Of a DNA stretch of 64,000 nucleotides, positions 1 through 22,200 are shown piece by piece. The notes under the pieces are model-generated. The model searched no databases, was not told the origin of the DNA, and saw nothing but the letters and a program-made list of their open reading frames with translations. Source of the DNA: Piscicola geometra (taxonomy: Eukaryota; Annelida; Clitellata; Hirudinida; Piscicolidae); contig OX030968.1 of the NCBI GenBank assembly GCA_943735955.1, positions 5,230,021 through 5,294,020 of the forward strand, read 5' to 3'. A program made the position numbers and the translations under genes. Position 1 is the first letter of the stretch. Every line of letters starts with the position of its first letter.

Positions 1-580
1 TCTTGGGTCCACTGATGACAATGTCAGATTCTGAATCGGCCTTGCATGGGCAGCCTTCACGAAGCTACAAAAGTTTCTTCGCTCACCCAAGCTGAACACA
101 TATCTCAAGATTCGCATCTTTCAAGCCGCTTGCATCTCAATTCTGCTCTATGGCTGCGAATCATGGAGACTCACTGCAGCATTGTCAAAGAAACTTGACG
201 TCTTCGCAAGGACTTGCTATCGGACGATGCTTGGAATCCAACAGTCCAGCGACCACATCACAAACGAGTCTCTCTACGCACGAGTCGGACAGGAGTGCAT
301 CAGCGAAATTATCAGAAAACGACAACTTGCATTTACTGGCCATTGTTTTCGCATGTTTTCTGATTAATCTGCTTTTCGTTACTTTTCTAAGAGTCTGAGA
401 TGAAAACCCAAAACGTTCTAGCAGACCAAAGATGTCGACTATAAATCGCCAACAAACCTCGTCGTATATCGATCCAGGACAGCCAACGCACGAAGTCGAC
501 CAGTTGAGAGCATGCTCAGTGCACAAAAAAGCTCTGGAAAGACATTTTGCCGCCAAAGGAAAAGCTTCCCAACCTCTTAC
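1..580 (+). mobile_element. LINE reverse-transcriptase 3' fragment
   Basis: Frame 2 reads, after an early stop near base 32, a typical LINE reverse-transcriptase C-terminal region: a KIRIFQAACISILLYGCESW stretch (about 104-166), then a conserved helix-rich tail up to a stop at 365-367. After a frame change at about 400, the Arg/Lys-rich C-terminus continues (PKRSSRPKMS..., then a SYIDPG motif) to about 580. The catalytic domain would lie upstream of the window. One internal stop and one frameshift show that it is a dead copy. The clade cannot be assigned from this piece; the LLYGCESW box is shared by several non-LTR families. Confidence 0.75.
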
Positions 581-593
581 CTGTGCCCTTCGT

Positions 594-765
594 TGATGAT
601 GATGATAGAGATGCTGGTGATGATGATGATGCTGTTAATGATGACCATGCTGGTGATGATGATGGTGATGCTAGTGATGATGATGATGCTGGTGATGATG
701 ATGATGCTGTTAATGATGACGATGATGGTGATGATGGTGATGATGATGATGCTGGTGATGACAAG
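594..765. repeat. (GAT)n-rich microsatellite
   Basis: Imperfect GATGAT array with GCTGGT and GTTAAT interruptions directly downstream of the LINE fragment. It yields Asp-rich and Met-rich reading frames that I regard as artefacts. Confidence 0.85.
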
Positions 766-1066
766 GGGATAAGAAGAAGAGTGATGAGTAACAACAGGAA
801 GCTGTGAAGAAGTTGTCTTTGATGTGTGTGTGTGTGAGAGTAGGTGAGGATGAGGATGATGCTGATAATGATAGCGAGGGTGATGATTGTGATGATGCGA
901 TGAAATAAAACTGTAAAGTGAAACTGCTGAATAATTATACAATGAGTCCTGCAAAGCATGATGACAAAATTAATATTTATATTATTTATTAGGATGAATA
1001 ATTGAAAGACAGATGATTTATCGTTTCGTGAAATCAATTCGACAAAATTTTTCTACTCTACTTTTC

Positions 1067-1370
1067 CATCCAACCATCCATCTACCCAACCATCCATCCA
1101 CCCAACCATCCATCTACCAAACCATCCATCTACCCAACCATTCATCCACCCAACCATCCACCCATCCATCTACCCAACCATCCATCCACCCAACCATTCA
1201 TCCACCCAACCATCCATCTACCAAACCATCCATCTACCCAACCATTCATCCACCCAACCATCCATCTACCCAACCATCCATCTACCCAACCATTCATCCA
1301 CCCAACCATCTACCAAACCATCCATCTACCCAACCATCCATCCACCCATCCATCCATCCCTTCATATAGC
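1067..1370. repeat. CCATC/CCAACCATCCAT minisatellite
   Basis: Tandem array of CCAACCATCCATCTAC-like units (12-16 bp) with several variants, flanked on the right by degenerate CATCCATT repeats to about 1,470. Open frames across it are repeat artefacts. Confidence 0.9.
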
Positions 1371-1566
1371 TTTTTTCCATTCATTCATGTTCCATCCATT
1401 CATCTTCTACACATCCATCTATTCATCCATTCTTCTTCTCTTCATCCATGCATGCACCCATCCTCTCACCACTCAATCATGCATGGATGACGCTTGAATA
1501 ATTTACAACACCTTGCATGCATTCGTCATGCATTTCTCTGCTTTGCGCTTCACACGCACATCAGGT

Positions 1567-1570
1567 TTCC

Positions 1571-1622
<52 letters not shown>

Positions 1623-2010
1623 ATCATATACAAAATTACAGACTCATGGACACAAATGAAGAAACATACCTATGCAAACACTCATACACATAGGGACATA
1701 CACACTTGTATCTACTCACACATACATGCACACATAAGAACATACACATAGAGAAACAAGCTTGTATACATGTTACGTACGTGAATGAGTTGACAGGTGT
1801 AAACAGATAGTATATATAAACAAAGACATCGACGGATAATATACAAACTCAGTTACACACACGCACACACACACACAAAGACACATATAAGCACAAACAA
1901 ATACACTGAAAAACACACACACACACATATACACACAAAAGTACATAAACCAGACACACACACACACACACACACAGACACACACAAACATAAAGCAGAC
2001 ACACACACAC
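1567..2010. repeat. (CA)n tract and CA-rich flank
   Basis: A pure CA run at about 1,571-1,619, then CA-rich DNA with interruptions (cryptic repeats at 1,853-1,885 and 1,913-2,010). No gene signal is seen. Confidence 0.85.
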
Positions 2011-2339
2011 AAACGGGGTCAATCTCGCTAATTATTCACGAATGGTCGCACAAGTGGCCATCAATCTGCTTGACCACCATGACCCTTGACCCTCTCTTTT
2101 CCTCCTCTTCTCTTTTTCCATTACCCTCTTTCATTTTTCCGATTCTATTTTTATCTTCATGAACTTTTAAAATTCATTATCTTATTTTTTCATTCAGTTC
2201 CAACATCATCATCAACATCATCATCATGAGCATCATCACCATATCCTAATCTCCTTATCTTCGTCACAGTTGTCATCATTCGCTTTAATCTTTTTCTTAT
2301 CAATTTCAAAGACAAAATCACGACCCCCTTATCCTTACC

Positions 2340-2640
2340 ATCATCATCATCATCACAACACCATCTTTGTCACTTACCTCATTATTATTATAATCATGAT
2401 CATCATCCCAATTTATCCCATCATCAACTAAAACATCATCATCACCACCACTGTCACTATCACCACCACCATCATCATCATTAACACTCCAAGCACCACC
2501 ATCGCCAACAACCCCAGCATCACCACTCCCCTCATCACCCCAAGCGTCACCACCATCATCGTCACCATCATCACCACCATCATCATCATCACCATCATCG
2601 TCATCATCACCACCATCATCATCACATCCATCATCCTGCT
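2340..2640. repeat. ATC/ACC-rich degenerate microsatellite
   Basis: ATCATC and CACCACC units with frequent substitutions. On the minus strand it gives an Asp-rich frame without any conserved domain, so it is not treated as a gene. Confidence 0.8.
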
Positions 2641-2649
2641 CCTCCTTTA

Positions 2650-4200
<1,551 letters not shown>

Positions 4201-4202
4201 AA

Positions 4203-4355
4203 TATCCTCATCAATATCATCACCACCCCATCAATATCATCACCACCCCATCAATATCATCACCACCCCATCAATATCATCACCACCCCATCAATATCAT
4301 CACCACCCCATCAATATCATCACCACCACATCAATATCATCACCACCCCATCACC
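4203..4355. repeat. 20-bp minisatellite (CATCAATATCATCACCACCC)
   Basis: About seven nearly perfect head-to-tail copies of a 20-bp unit, followed by decayed copies to about 4,440. Confidence 0.92.
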
Positions 4356-4503
4356 TTCCCATTCCACCATCACCAACCTATCGACATCATCACCATCCCA
4401 CCACTATAATCATCATCACTTCATCACCATCATCCTCTTCCAACAGCTGTAATATATTTTTAACCGCCCAACCGTTTGTAACTTGATTTTAAGTATGTGT
4501 CTT

Positions 4504-4507
<4 letters not shown>

Positions 4508-4575
<68 letters not shown>

Positions 4576-4612
4576 TGTGTTTGTGTGTTTGTGTGTGTGT
4601 GTGTGTGTGTGT
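4508..4612. repeat. (TG)n microsatellite
   Basis: Almost pure TG run with TTTG interruptions near its 3' end. Confidence 0.95.
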
Positions 4613-5409
4613 ATAGACACAAAAACAAATGGACGGTTGCTTAGGTACCCGACTACGTGTGTATGTTTGAATGTAAGCTTGTGTATTTTAATGACTTTTG
4701 TATTTTTCTTCGTGTGTCTTTTTATGATTATCTTTTATTTCTATATGTGTGTACTTTTGTGATATTTTTATTTAATTTAAAAAAATTAAGTCGAAAGATG
4801 CGTCAGATCATGTGTTATTGATTGACTGAGGACGAAGACAAGCCGAAAAAAGAAGATAATGAAGAGAATACGGAGGAAGAGAAGGAGGAGAATTAAGAAA
4901 AAGACAAATGAAAAAATGGAAAAAGAATTAAATAACGTCATTTTCAAATGGTTCGGTTTTACTGCACCTTCAAGGCAGGCCACCCCAGTTCCAACCTCAA
5001 TCATCCTTCCATGCAAGCCCATCCCCTCACTCACACACGCCACGCATGCCTTTAAAACCGGAAAGACTTATGACACCGGAAGTAGCAGACGTGACAAAGA
5101 TCCTAAAAACACGCGTCAAGCAGACATGATTGATTCGATTGGGCGCTTCACAAATACCAAAGTGTTTGAGCGCGTGATCGATTGGTATTCTTTTGATGAT
5201 GATACTTGTGTTACGAAGTCATGATGATGATACTACTTTGACGAAAAGTTAATTTAACGCATAAATATTTACATTTTGTCATCTTTTGTGACGTTTAGTC
5301 GACGCTCCGAGTAGCCGTGATGTTGTATAAATATGTAGGTGTGTGGAGTGGCGTTGATGATAGTGATGATGGCAATGATGATAGTGATAATGAAAGAAAA
5401 AAATATTAC

Positions 5410-5429
5410 TTGTACTACTACTACTACTT

Positions 5430-5501
<72 letters not shown>

Positions 5502-5541
5502 ATACTAATACTACTAGTAATACTACTAGTAATACTACTAT

Positions 5542-5636
<95 letters not shown>

Positions 5637-5672
5637 ATACTACTACTATTACTACTACAACTACTACAACTA
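5410..5672. repeat. (ACT)n microsatellite
   Basis: Long ACT/TAC trinucleotide array with a few AAT and AGT interruptions, flanked by GAT-rich and AAT-rich DNA. Confidence 0.95.
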
Positions 5673-6139
5673 AGGCTACTACTTCTACTCATCCCAGATA
5701 CAATAATAATAATAATAATGATAATAATTTTAAATAATAATAATAATCGTCACGTGACAATTCCCTTCTGGACCTTCGGAGGTTCAATGATCAAAACGTG
5801 TTTATATTAAAAATATGAGGACCAGAAGGATGTTGATGATGATGATGATGATTATTATTATTTCCATTTTTAATATTTTTATTCTTTTTATTCTGAAGAT
5901 AATACTACTAGCGAAGAGGATGATGATGATGATTATGCTGATGGTGGAAAAATATTAGAAGAGGTTTGATAGATCAAGCTTTGTATGCGTATATGTATGC
6001 ATCAGTTGTATATCCAAATGTGTATGCTAATGTACACACAATTACACACTCAGCAGAGTATAGGGATACATAAGTAAGTAAGATGATGTCGTGCGTCAGG
6101 TGCCGTGACTGACCCTGCCAGAGGTTGTGCATCATTCAG

Positions 6140-6228
6140 TATGTATGTATATGTGCGTGTGCGTGTGTGTATGTGTGTGTGTGTGTGCGTGTATGTGTAT
6201 GTATGTGTGTGTGTGTGTGTGTGTATGT

Positions 6229-6295
<67 letters not shown>

Positions 6296-6560
6296 TGTGT
6301 GTGTGTACATGCGTGCATGCCTGTATATATGTCTAAGTTAGCATGGACTCAAGGGAGCTTTCTAGGCAATTGATGGTTCCAGTTGTCCATTTAATTTGTT
6401 GTGTCTGTTTGCCTCTTTGCTTGCATGTGTGCTTGCATCTGTGTGTACTTGTGTGTGTACTTGTGTGTGGACTTGTGTGTGTACTTGTGTGCGTACTTGT
6501 GTGCGTACTTGTGTGTGTACTAGTGTGCGTACTTGTGTGTGTACTTGTGTGTGTGTGTCA
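6140..6560. repeat. (TG)n tract and 12-bp minisatellite
   Basis: TG-rich DNA at 6,150-6,312, with a second array at 6,440-6,555 made of the 12-bp unit ACTTGTGTGTGT. No coding evidence. Confidence 0.85.
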
Positions 6561-7417
6561 GACTGGCTTGATGAGGCAGAAGGTATTTGGAAAATTTATG
6601 CTTGTTTCTTTTTTGATTTCGTCTTCATCGACGTTGTTTTGTTTTGCTTCAATGGTTTGTCCTGTTCACACTTTTTTTGTTTTTTTTAACTCTGTGTGTG
6701 CATGTATTTGTGTGTTTGTGTGTATGTGTGCATGTGTTTGTAGTAGTAGTAGTAGTAGTAGTAGTCTTTATAGTGCCTTTGTCTCGACACTTCATATCTT
6801 TTTCTTCATCTCCCCCTTTCTCTTCTCTCCCTCTGTCTCCAGATCGCTCCCACACTTCTCAGCACCACTTCTTCTATCCTCCGATCCTCCTCCTGGTAAC
6901 CAAGGACCCCTTCCATCGGGTCCTGTTTTCCACGCTCCCTTCTCCTTGTGTGCGTGTGTGTGTGTGTATGAAGGAAGGAGAGAGGAAACCTGGAGTAATG
7001 GGATGGGACGTCGACTAAATCTGTTGTGTGTGTCATCCGCCTTGCTTTTTCTTCTCTTTTCTGCATCTGTTTGCATGGATGTGTGTATTTTCGTATGTAT
7101 GTGTTAGTATTTATGTAAGTTTGTGTATGTGTGTGTAGATGGTATCATACTAAGTCATTAGTTATACTCATTATAGAATCCAAAACATTTTGAAATTAAT
7201 TTCTTACAAAGCTTTGTTTCACTTCTTTCAATTCACCGATTCTACTTTCCCAATCCAATCAGTCCATCTCCAATTAGCTTCCCTCTAATACCCCGCCCAC
7301 CCTACCCACCTCATCATCCACATTAAGTCACCTGTCCCCATCCCAACCACTCAGAACCACTCCTCCCCACCCACCCAGGACCACTTCTCCTTCCTACCCA
7401 CCCAGGACTAGGCTCAA

Positions 7418-16435
<9,018 letters not shown>

Positions 16436-16439
16436 TTGT

Positions 16440-18840
16440 TACGATAATGATCCTTGTTGTGATAATGATCCTTGGTGGATTTAATTATAAATAATAATAT
16501 TATTATTATAGTGAATAGTGAGTGAAGCAAGAAGGCAATTGAGAAGTTAATTTGAAAGGTTGTTCTGAAGGATAAAAAGGCTGAAAACATTTGTTTATTC
16601 TTGTGTCGTTGCTGTTTAATTGAGCTCTAATTGGAGATTTTAAATTGAGAAAAATGTAATTATAGGCTCATTAACTTAAATTTAATTAAGTATATTTATT
16701 ATTTCAATTATTCAATTAATGAACCCTGAATTGGCATAACTAATGAGACTTCCCTTCCACTTTGAGACCATTTAAGGAATGCCTGTGATGAGCCTCTCAC
16801 TGCTTGAGTATTTGGAACTCGTTTGAATTGTAAGCTGTGTCATCGAATGTTTGCAGTTGCTATTGTGACTACTATTGTTACTTTCAGTGCAATAACCAGT
16901 AACATTACTCTACAGTCACCAGTGCAATTATAGTATTTTGTGTTTGCAGCATCCTCATGCGTTCAGTCAGTTGGTCATTTGAAGCAGCCTCTCTTCTCCC
17001 ATGTGTTCCCATTGTTGTCTGCCAAAGTTGTAGATCCTTGCTGAGTCTTGCTCATCTTTCTTGTCTTAGCAAACTTCAACTTCATTTTTTAAAATTTCAC
17101 TTTTTATTGTCTTTTTATTATTATTATTATATTTTATTATTATTAATATATTCTATTTTTATTATTTGTTATTATTATTATTATTTGTTTTTCTTATTAT
17201 TATTTGTCTTTATTTATTGTTTGTTTTTATTTCTGATACTTGCGACTTACTCATGATCATTCATAACTTTCCCATCACCATCGTTATCACCACCATCATT
17301 TTCATCCTCATCCTCATCCTCATCACCATCACAATTTCAGTTTTCCAATTTAAACTCAAATTGTTCGATGAAAAGTATTGGCTCATGCACTCCAAAAGGG
17401 CATTCAGCTTTGTAGGCCTGTGCTAAATCCATTCGCCAGTTCTAGTACCAGCACTATTACTTTAATAATTATCTATAATAATATTACTATTAATACTTCT
17501 ATTTCTATCACTAATACTAGCACTAGTACAGTACTAGTAGTACTCATAGTAATGGTAATGAGTAATGAAGCAATGATTTTTTTTCCTTCAAAATATAGAC
17601 TTATTACATTTTCAATATTAACTGCATCAGAATTGCATACATACATCTATATTCATATACACTAATATTATCGCTAAGAAGCCATTTATGAGGCGTTCAA
17701 TTTGAAAGCAATATATTTATTATTTTCATTTTTCAAAATATTCTTTTTTGCTTTGAGCGGGACTAAATTTTAATTTTTTCGCCCTCATTGAATGCGTTTT
17801 GTTTACTAATTATACGTTTATTTAAATTTTCAATTATGAATTTATTATCTTGAAATTAGTAATGAATTAGTTTTGCAATTATTAATTAACTATTTTGTAA
17901 TTATTAATTGATTATTTTGAAATTTTAATTAACTTTTTTTAAACTTGTAATTAATTATTTTTGAAATTGTTATTTAATTATTCAAATTAAATGCCACCAT
18001 TGCTTAAATAGCTTTAACAAGATCATTTTCCTTCTTTTGCATATGCATCGGTTACAAGTTCGTCTCTGAATCATCTGAAAGTCCATATTTCCAAGATTAT
18101 ATCTACAAAATCCTTTCGATTCGATTTCTATTAAATTTTATTGATTAATTTACTCTTTAAAAAAATTAATGAAATTGGTTTGTTGAACATATTTAAAGAT
18201 GAAATATTAATTATTCATTGCTCTGAATAGGCTCATTTGAGTCAAGATGCTTCTAGGCTTATAGAAACATGAAAAGAAAGTTGATCTTTCACGAGGCAAC
18301 CTCAAGCACTGATTCTGCCGTTGCTGAACATTTATCAGGGAACCGTTAGGACTAAACAAAGTTGAGCGCGTTTAAATAAAGACCACCAACAACAAAAACA
18401 ATAACAACAAAAACAATAATAACAACAACAACAATAATAACAAAAAAACAATAATAACAAAAAAACAATAATAACCATTAAATTGCTATTAATAAACTCG
18501 ACCAATTATACTTCTCGCTTAGAGAAGGTTTTCCGATGATGCATCGATGACTGGTGCCTCCCAATAAACCTTGCTCACTTACCCTATACCAACTCAGGAG
18601 GCTTAATCATTTGTTAATCAAAATTAAAACATTGATAAGTCTTTACAAAGGCATGCTTCGTGACAATCAACTACAGCTGGAACTACAACACAAGCACCAA
18701 CCAAACCCATCGGACCCTCATTCCTCCCAACGTTTCACAATTAAACAAAAAACAACAATAAAGGTCAAATGAATAACCATGAAGCCAGCACCTAACCCCC
18801 AAAAAGTCCACTTTCCCTCCCTAATCAAGCCCTCTTCTCT
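16440..18840. other. AT-rich intergenic DNA, no gene seen
   Basis: Between the stop of the zinc-finger gene and the 3' end of the receptor gene. It holds ATT runs (17,110-17,220), short ATC and ACT repeats (17,270-17,340, 17,440-17,560) and an AAC/AAT tract (18,383-18,480). No open frame with a known domain. The 3' untranslated regions of both flanking genes should fall here. Confidence 0.7.
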
Positions 18841-18842
18841 TT

Positions 18843-19225
18843 CTCCAAACAAAACCCCCCCTCCCTCCCTCAAAATCTCCACCCCTCCTCCTCCCTCAAA
18901 ATCTCCACCCCCCCCTCCCTCCCTCAAAATCTCCACCCCTCTTCTTCCCTCAAAATCTCCACCCCCCCCTCCCTCCCTCAAAATCTCCACCCCTCCTCCC
19001 CCTCTAAATTTCCACCCCCCTCTCCCTTCAAAATCTCCACCCCTCTCTTCAAAATCTCTACCCCTCCCTTCAAAATCTCCACCCTCCATCTTCCTTCAAA
19101 TCTTCACCCCCCACCTCCCCTCAAAATCTCCACCCCCCCTCAAAATCTCCACCCCCCCTCAAAATCTCCACCCCCCCCCTCAAAATCTCCACCCCCCTCT
19201 CCCCTCCCCTCAAATCTCCACCCCT
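18843..19225 (-). repeat. C-rich minisatellite at the receptor gene 3' end
   Basis: Units built around CTCAAAATCTCCACCCC with variable C tracts (about 18-36 bp). It abuts the receptor stop codon (19,227), so on the receptor transcript it would be a G-rich 3' untranslated segment. Confidence 0.92.
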
Positions 19226-19226
19226 C

Positions 19227-22200
19227 TCATGCACGGAGGGGCAGGCCAATGCCAGTCTTTCCCTTTCGGATGGCCTCTATGATCTTCTCTTGGTCGACAT
19301 TTTCAAAGATGTGCGGTGAGTTTATGAGAATTCCTGGATTGATGGATGGATGAGTGGATGAATGGATGAATGAATGAATATATGAATTGATAGATAGATG
19401 AATTTAAGGATGAAAGGAGGAATGGATGAAGCAATAAATGGAATACAATGCGTGAAAATATGATTATAGGGCGTTAGCACAAACTGGCTTGAGACCCCAA
19501 GGCATGGAGGAGTTTAAGAAGTTGAATAGATTGGTATTTGAATAGTTGGAGGAAGATGCTGATGATGAGGATGCTGATGATGAAGATGATGATGACGATG
19601 ATGAAGATGATGTTGATGATGATGATGATGAGTCGCCGAACCTATGGTTCCGCCAATGGTGACAGCGCCGAAGATGTAGAGCAACAGGCGATCGATCACC
19701 GATGCCACGTACCTCCAGTCGTCCAAGATCTGGTGCGATGGTGGTGCTTCGGAGGTTGGGAGTGTGGCTGAGTGATGGAATGGAAAGGAAAGAGGGAAGT
19801 GGAATGGTGGTGTGGAAGAAAAAAATAATTGAAAAACGAATCGCATAATGGCATGGTGGAATGTGGGGTGGTTGTGAGGGTGGCGAAGTTAATGAAGGGG
19901 TGATGACGCACAAGTAACTTCCAATCAACAAACCTCTGAAAAGTCGTCTTCATTCTTGAGATGAGCAGCCACGAACTTGACAGCGTGGATGGCTTTGACG
20001 ACGTCTCTCGTCAAGAGGAAAGCAGGTTTTTGGGCTTTAGCGGCAGAACGATCCAACGAATCGCTTCTTTTTGAACGAGTTTTGGGAGCTTTTTTTGTTT
20101 CCTTTGAAGCGATCAGCTGGGTTGTTGAGTCTTTGTATGTTTTGTTCTGGTGGGGTTCGAGTGGTTTGAGGGTCATCCAAAATCCCCAAACTCTGTTCCT
20201 AAACCTGACCTTCAACCCAAGCTCAAAACCTAATCTAAACCTCAACCTAAGCCCCCATTCACTCAAGTATTGTTCTACTCCGATCACAAACACTTTTCCG
20301 CCTCACTCATCCACAACCCTCACCACCAACACTATCAAGCACCATGGCAAAATTAAAAGCCTTCCCTCCTTGAAGCACACATACGCATATTCCTCTCTCT
20401 TCCTCTTCCCCCTGCACGCCATCGCCATCAGCCCCGATCTTGTACAGATCGCCGATGATGGAGTCGTGAGTGACGCAGGCCTTGGTGCTCTCGTGGTGTC
20501 TGGCCACATACGCCTTCTTGCTCCATCGCTTGTCGTGCTGTGGCCTCTTCATGCGCACCATCCGGGGCAGGTAGTTCAGGAACCACTTTTGCACCCAGGA
20601 GGGCATTTTGTGCGACCTGGGAGTTCTGTGCCGAGAGGAAGGGAAAGGTGGGAAGAGAAAGCGACGATGGTGGAAAGAGATGCTAGAGTTTAACAAAGAA
20701 AAACTTTTTAGGCTTTTTAAGCTCACTTATTATTTCTCTCTCTCATTCTTTCGTCATTCATCAATTTACCCACTTGCCTTTTATTCACTCATCCACCCAT
20801 CAATCCATCCATTCACCCACCTGAAATTCCAGTTAATGATGACGACGGTGATGATGATAGTAGCCAGATTCATGATGAAGGTGAAGAGGAGGTACTTGGC
20901 GATGAGGGGGATGGTGACTGAGGTGGGTGGTAGAATCTTACTCACCAGCACCAGGAAGACCACCTTGTGGGGATGATGAAGATTATGATGATTATGAAGA
21001 TGATGAAGATTATGATGATTATGAAGATGATGTTAATAATAATGACGGTTAAAATTATAATGATGATGCTGATAATGATAAAGTTGATGATGATGGGGGT
21101 AGTGATAAAAAATGATTTATTTTGGACAATTTCTATGCCTATTTATAATGCGCCCATGCACGCAACAGAGGCGCCACTCACACGACATACGTCGTGAAAC
21201 ACTGCATCATATACACTAGGTATAGACTATAGACTATACCGTATAGTTCTCGGTTGGTTCAACAAGGATTCGAACTATCGACCTTTAAGTTGCAGGTCCA
21301 ACCACTTACCATCTAAGCCAACCAGCTCGTCATTTCGATGCCAAATATTTCACTTAATTTCTAACTTTAAGACTGCACGAATTCTTAAAAAAACATTCTC
21401 TTATATTTATTATTGAACTCCATACCACTCAAACACCCACTCATCAACTACTTACCCAAACCTTCCCATCCCCCCTCTTCCCACTTTTTTCCACCCCATC
21501 CCATCCCATCCCATCTCACCCCATCCCACTCCACCCCACCCCTCTCACTCCATCCCACCCCTTTCACTCCATCCCACCTCTTCCACCCTTCCCACCCCTC
21601 CCACCCTTTCCACCCCTTCCACCCTTCCCACCCCTCTCACCCCTCCCACCCTTTTCCCCCCTCCCACTCCTCCCACCCCTTCCACCCTTCCCACCCCTCC
21701 CCCCCTCCCACTTCATCCCACTCCATTCTATCCCATCCCACTCCACCCCACCCCTCTCACTCCATCCCACCCCTTTCACTCCATCCCACCTCTTTCACCC
21801 TTCCCACCCCTCCCACCCTTTCCACCCCTCCCACCCTTTCCACCCCTTCCACCCTTCCCACCCCTCCCACCCTTTTCACCCCTCCCACTCCTCCCACCCC
21901 TCCCACCCTTCCCATTCCTCCCACCCTTCCCACCCCTCCCACCCTTCCCACCCTTCCCACCCCTCCCACCCTTCCCACCCCATCCCATCTCTTCCACCCA
22001 CCAAGGCGAGTAAGATGGAAATACACATGGTCATCTTCTCATGTGCGTCTGCCGGAAGGAAAAAGACGCAGAAAGAGAGGAAGGTGATGAGGACACAAGG
22101 AAGGATGAGGTTGACGGTGTAGTAGAGCGTCTTGCGTCTGGGGAGGGAAGGGGTGAAGTGGGAAAGAGTGGAGGAGTGAAGGTGGAAAGGGTGGAGGAAA

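Noticed and set aside
21413..22087. Pro/Ser/Thr-rich plus frame of 224 codons
   Set aside because: Repeat translation opposite the receptor gene; no conserved motif.
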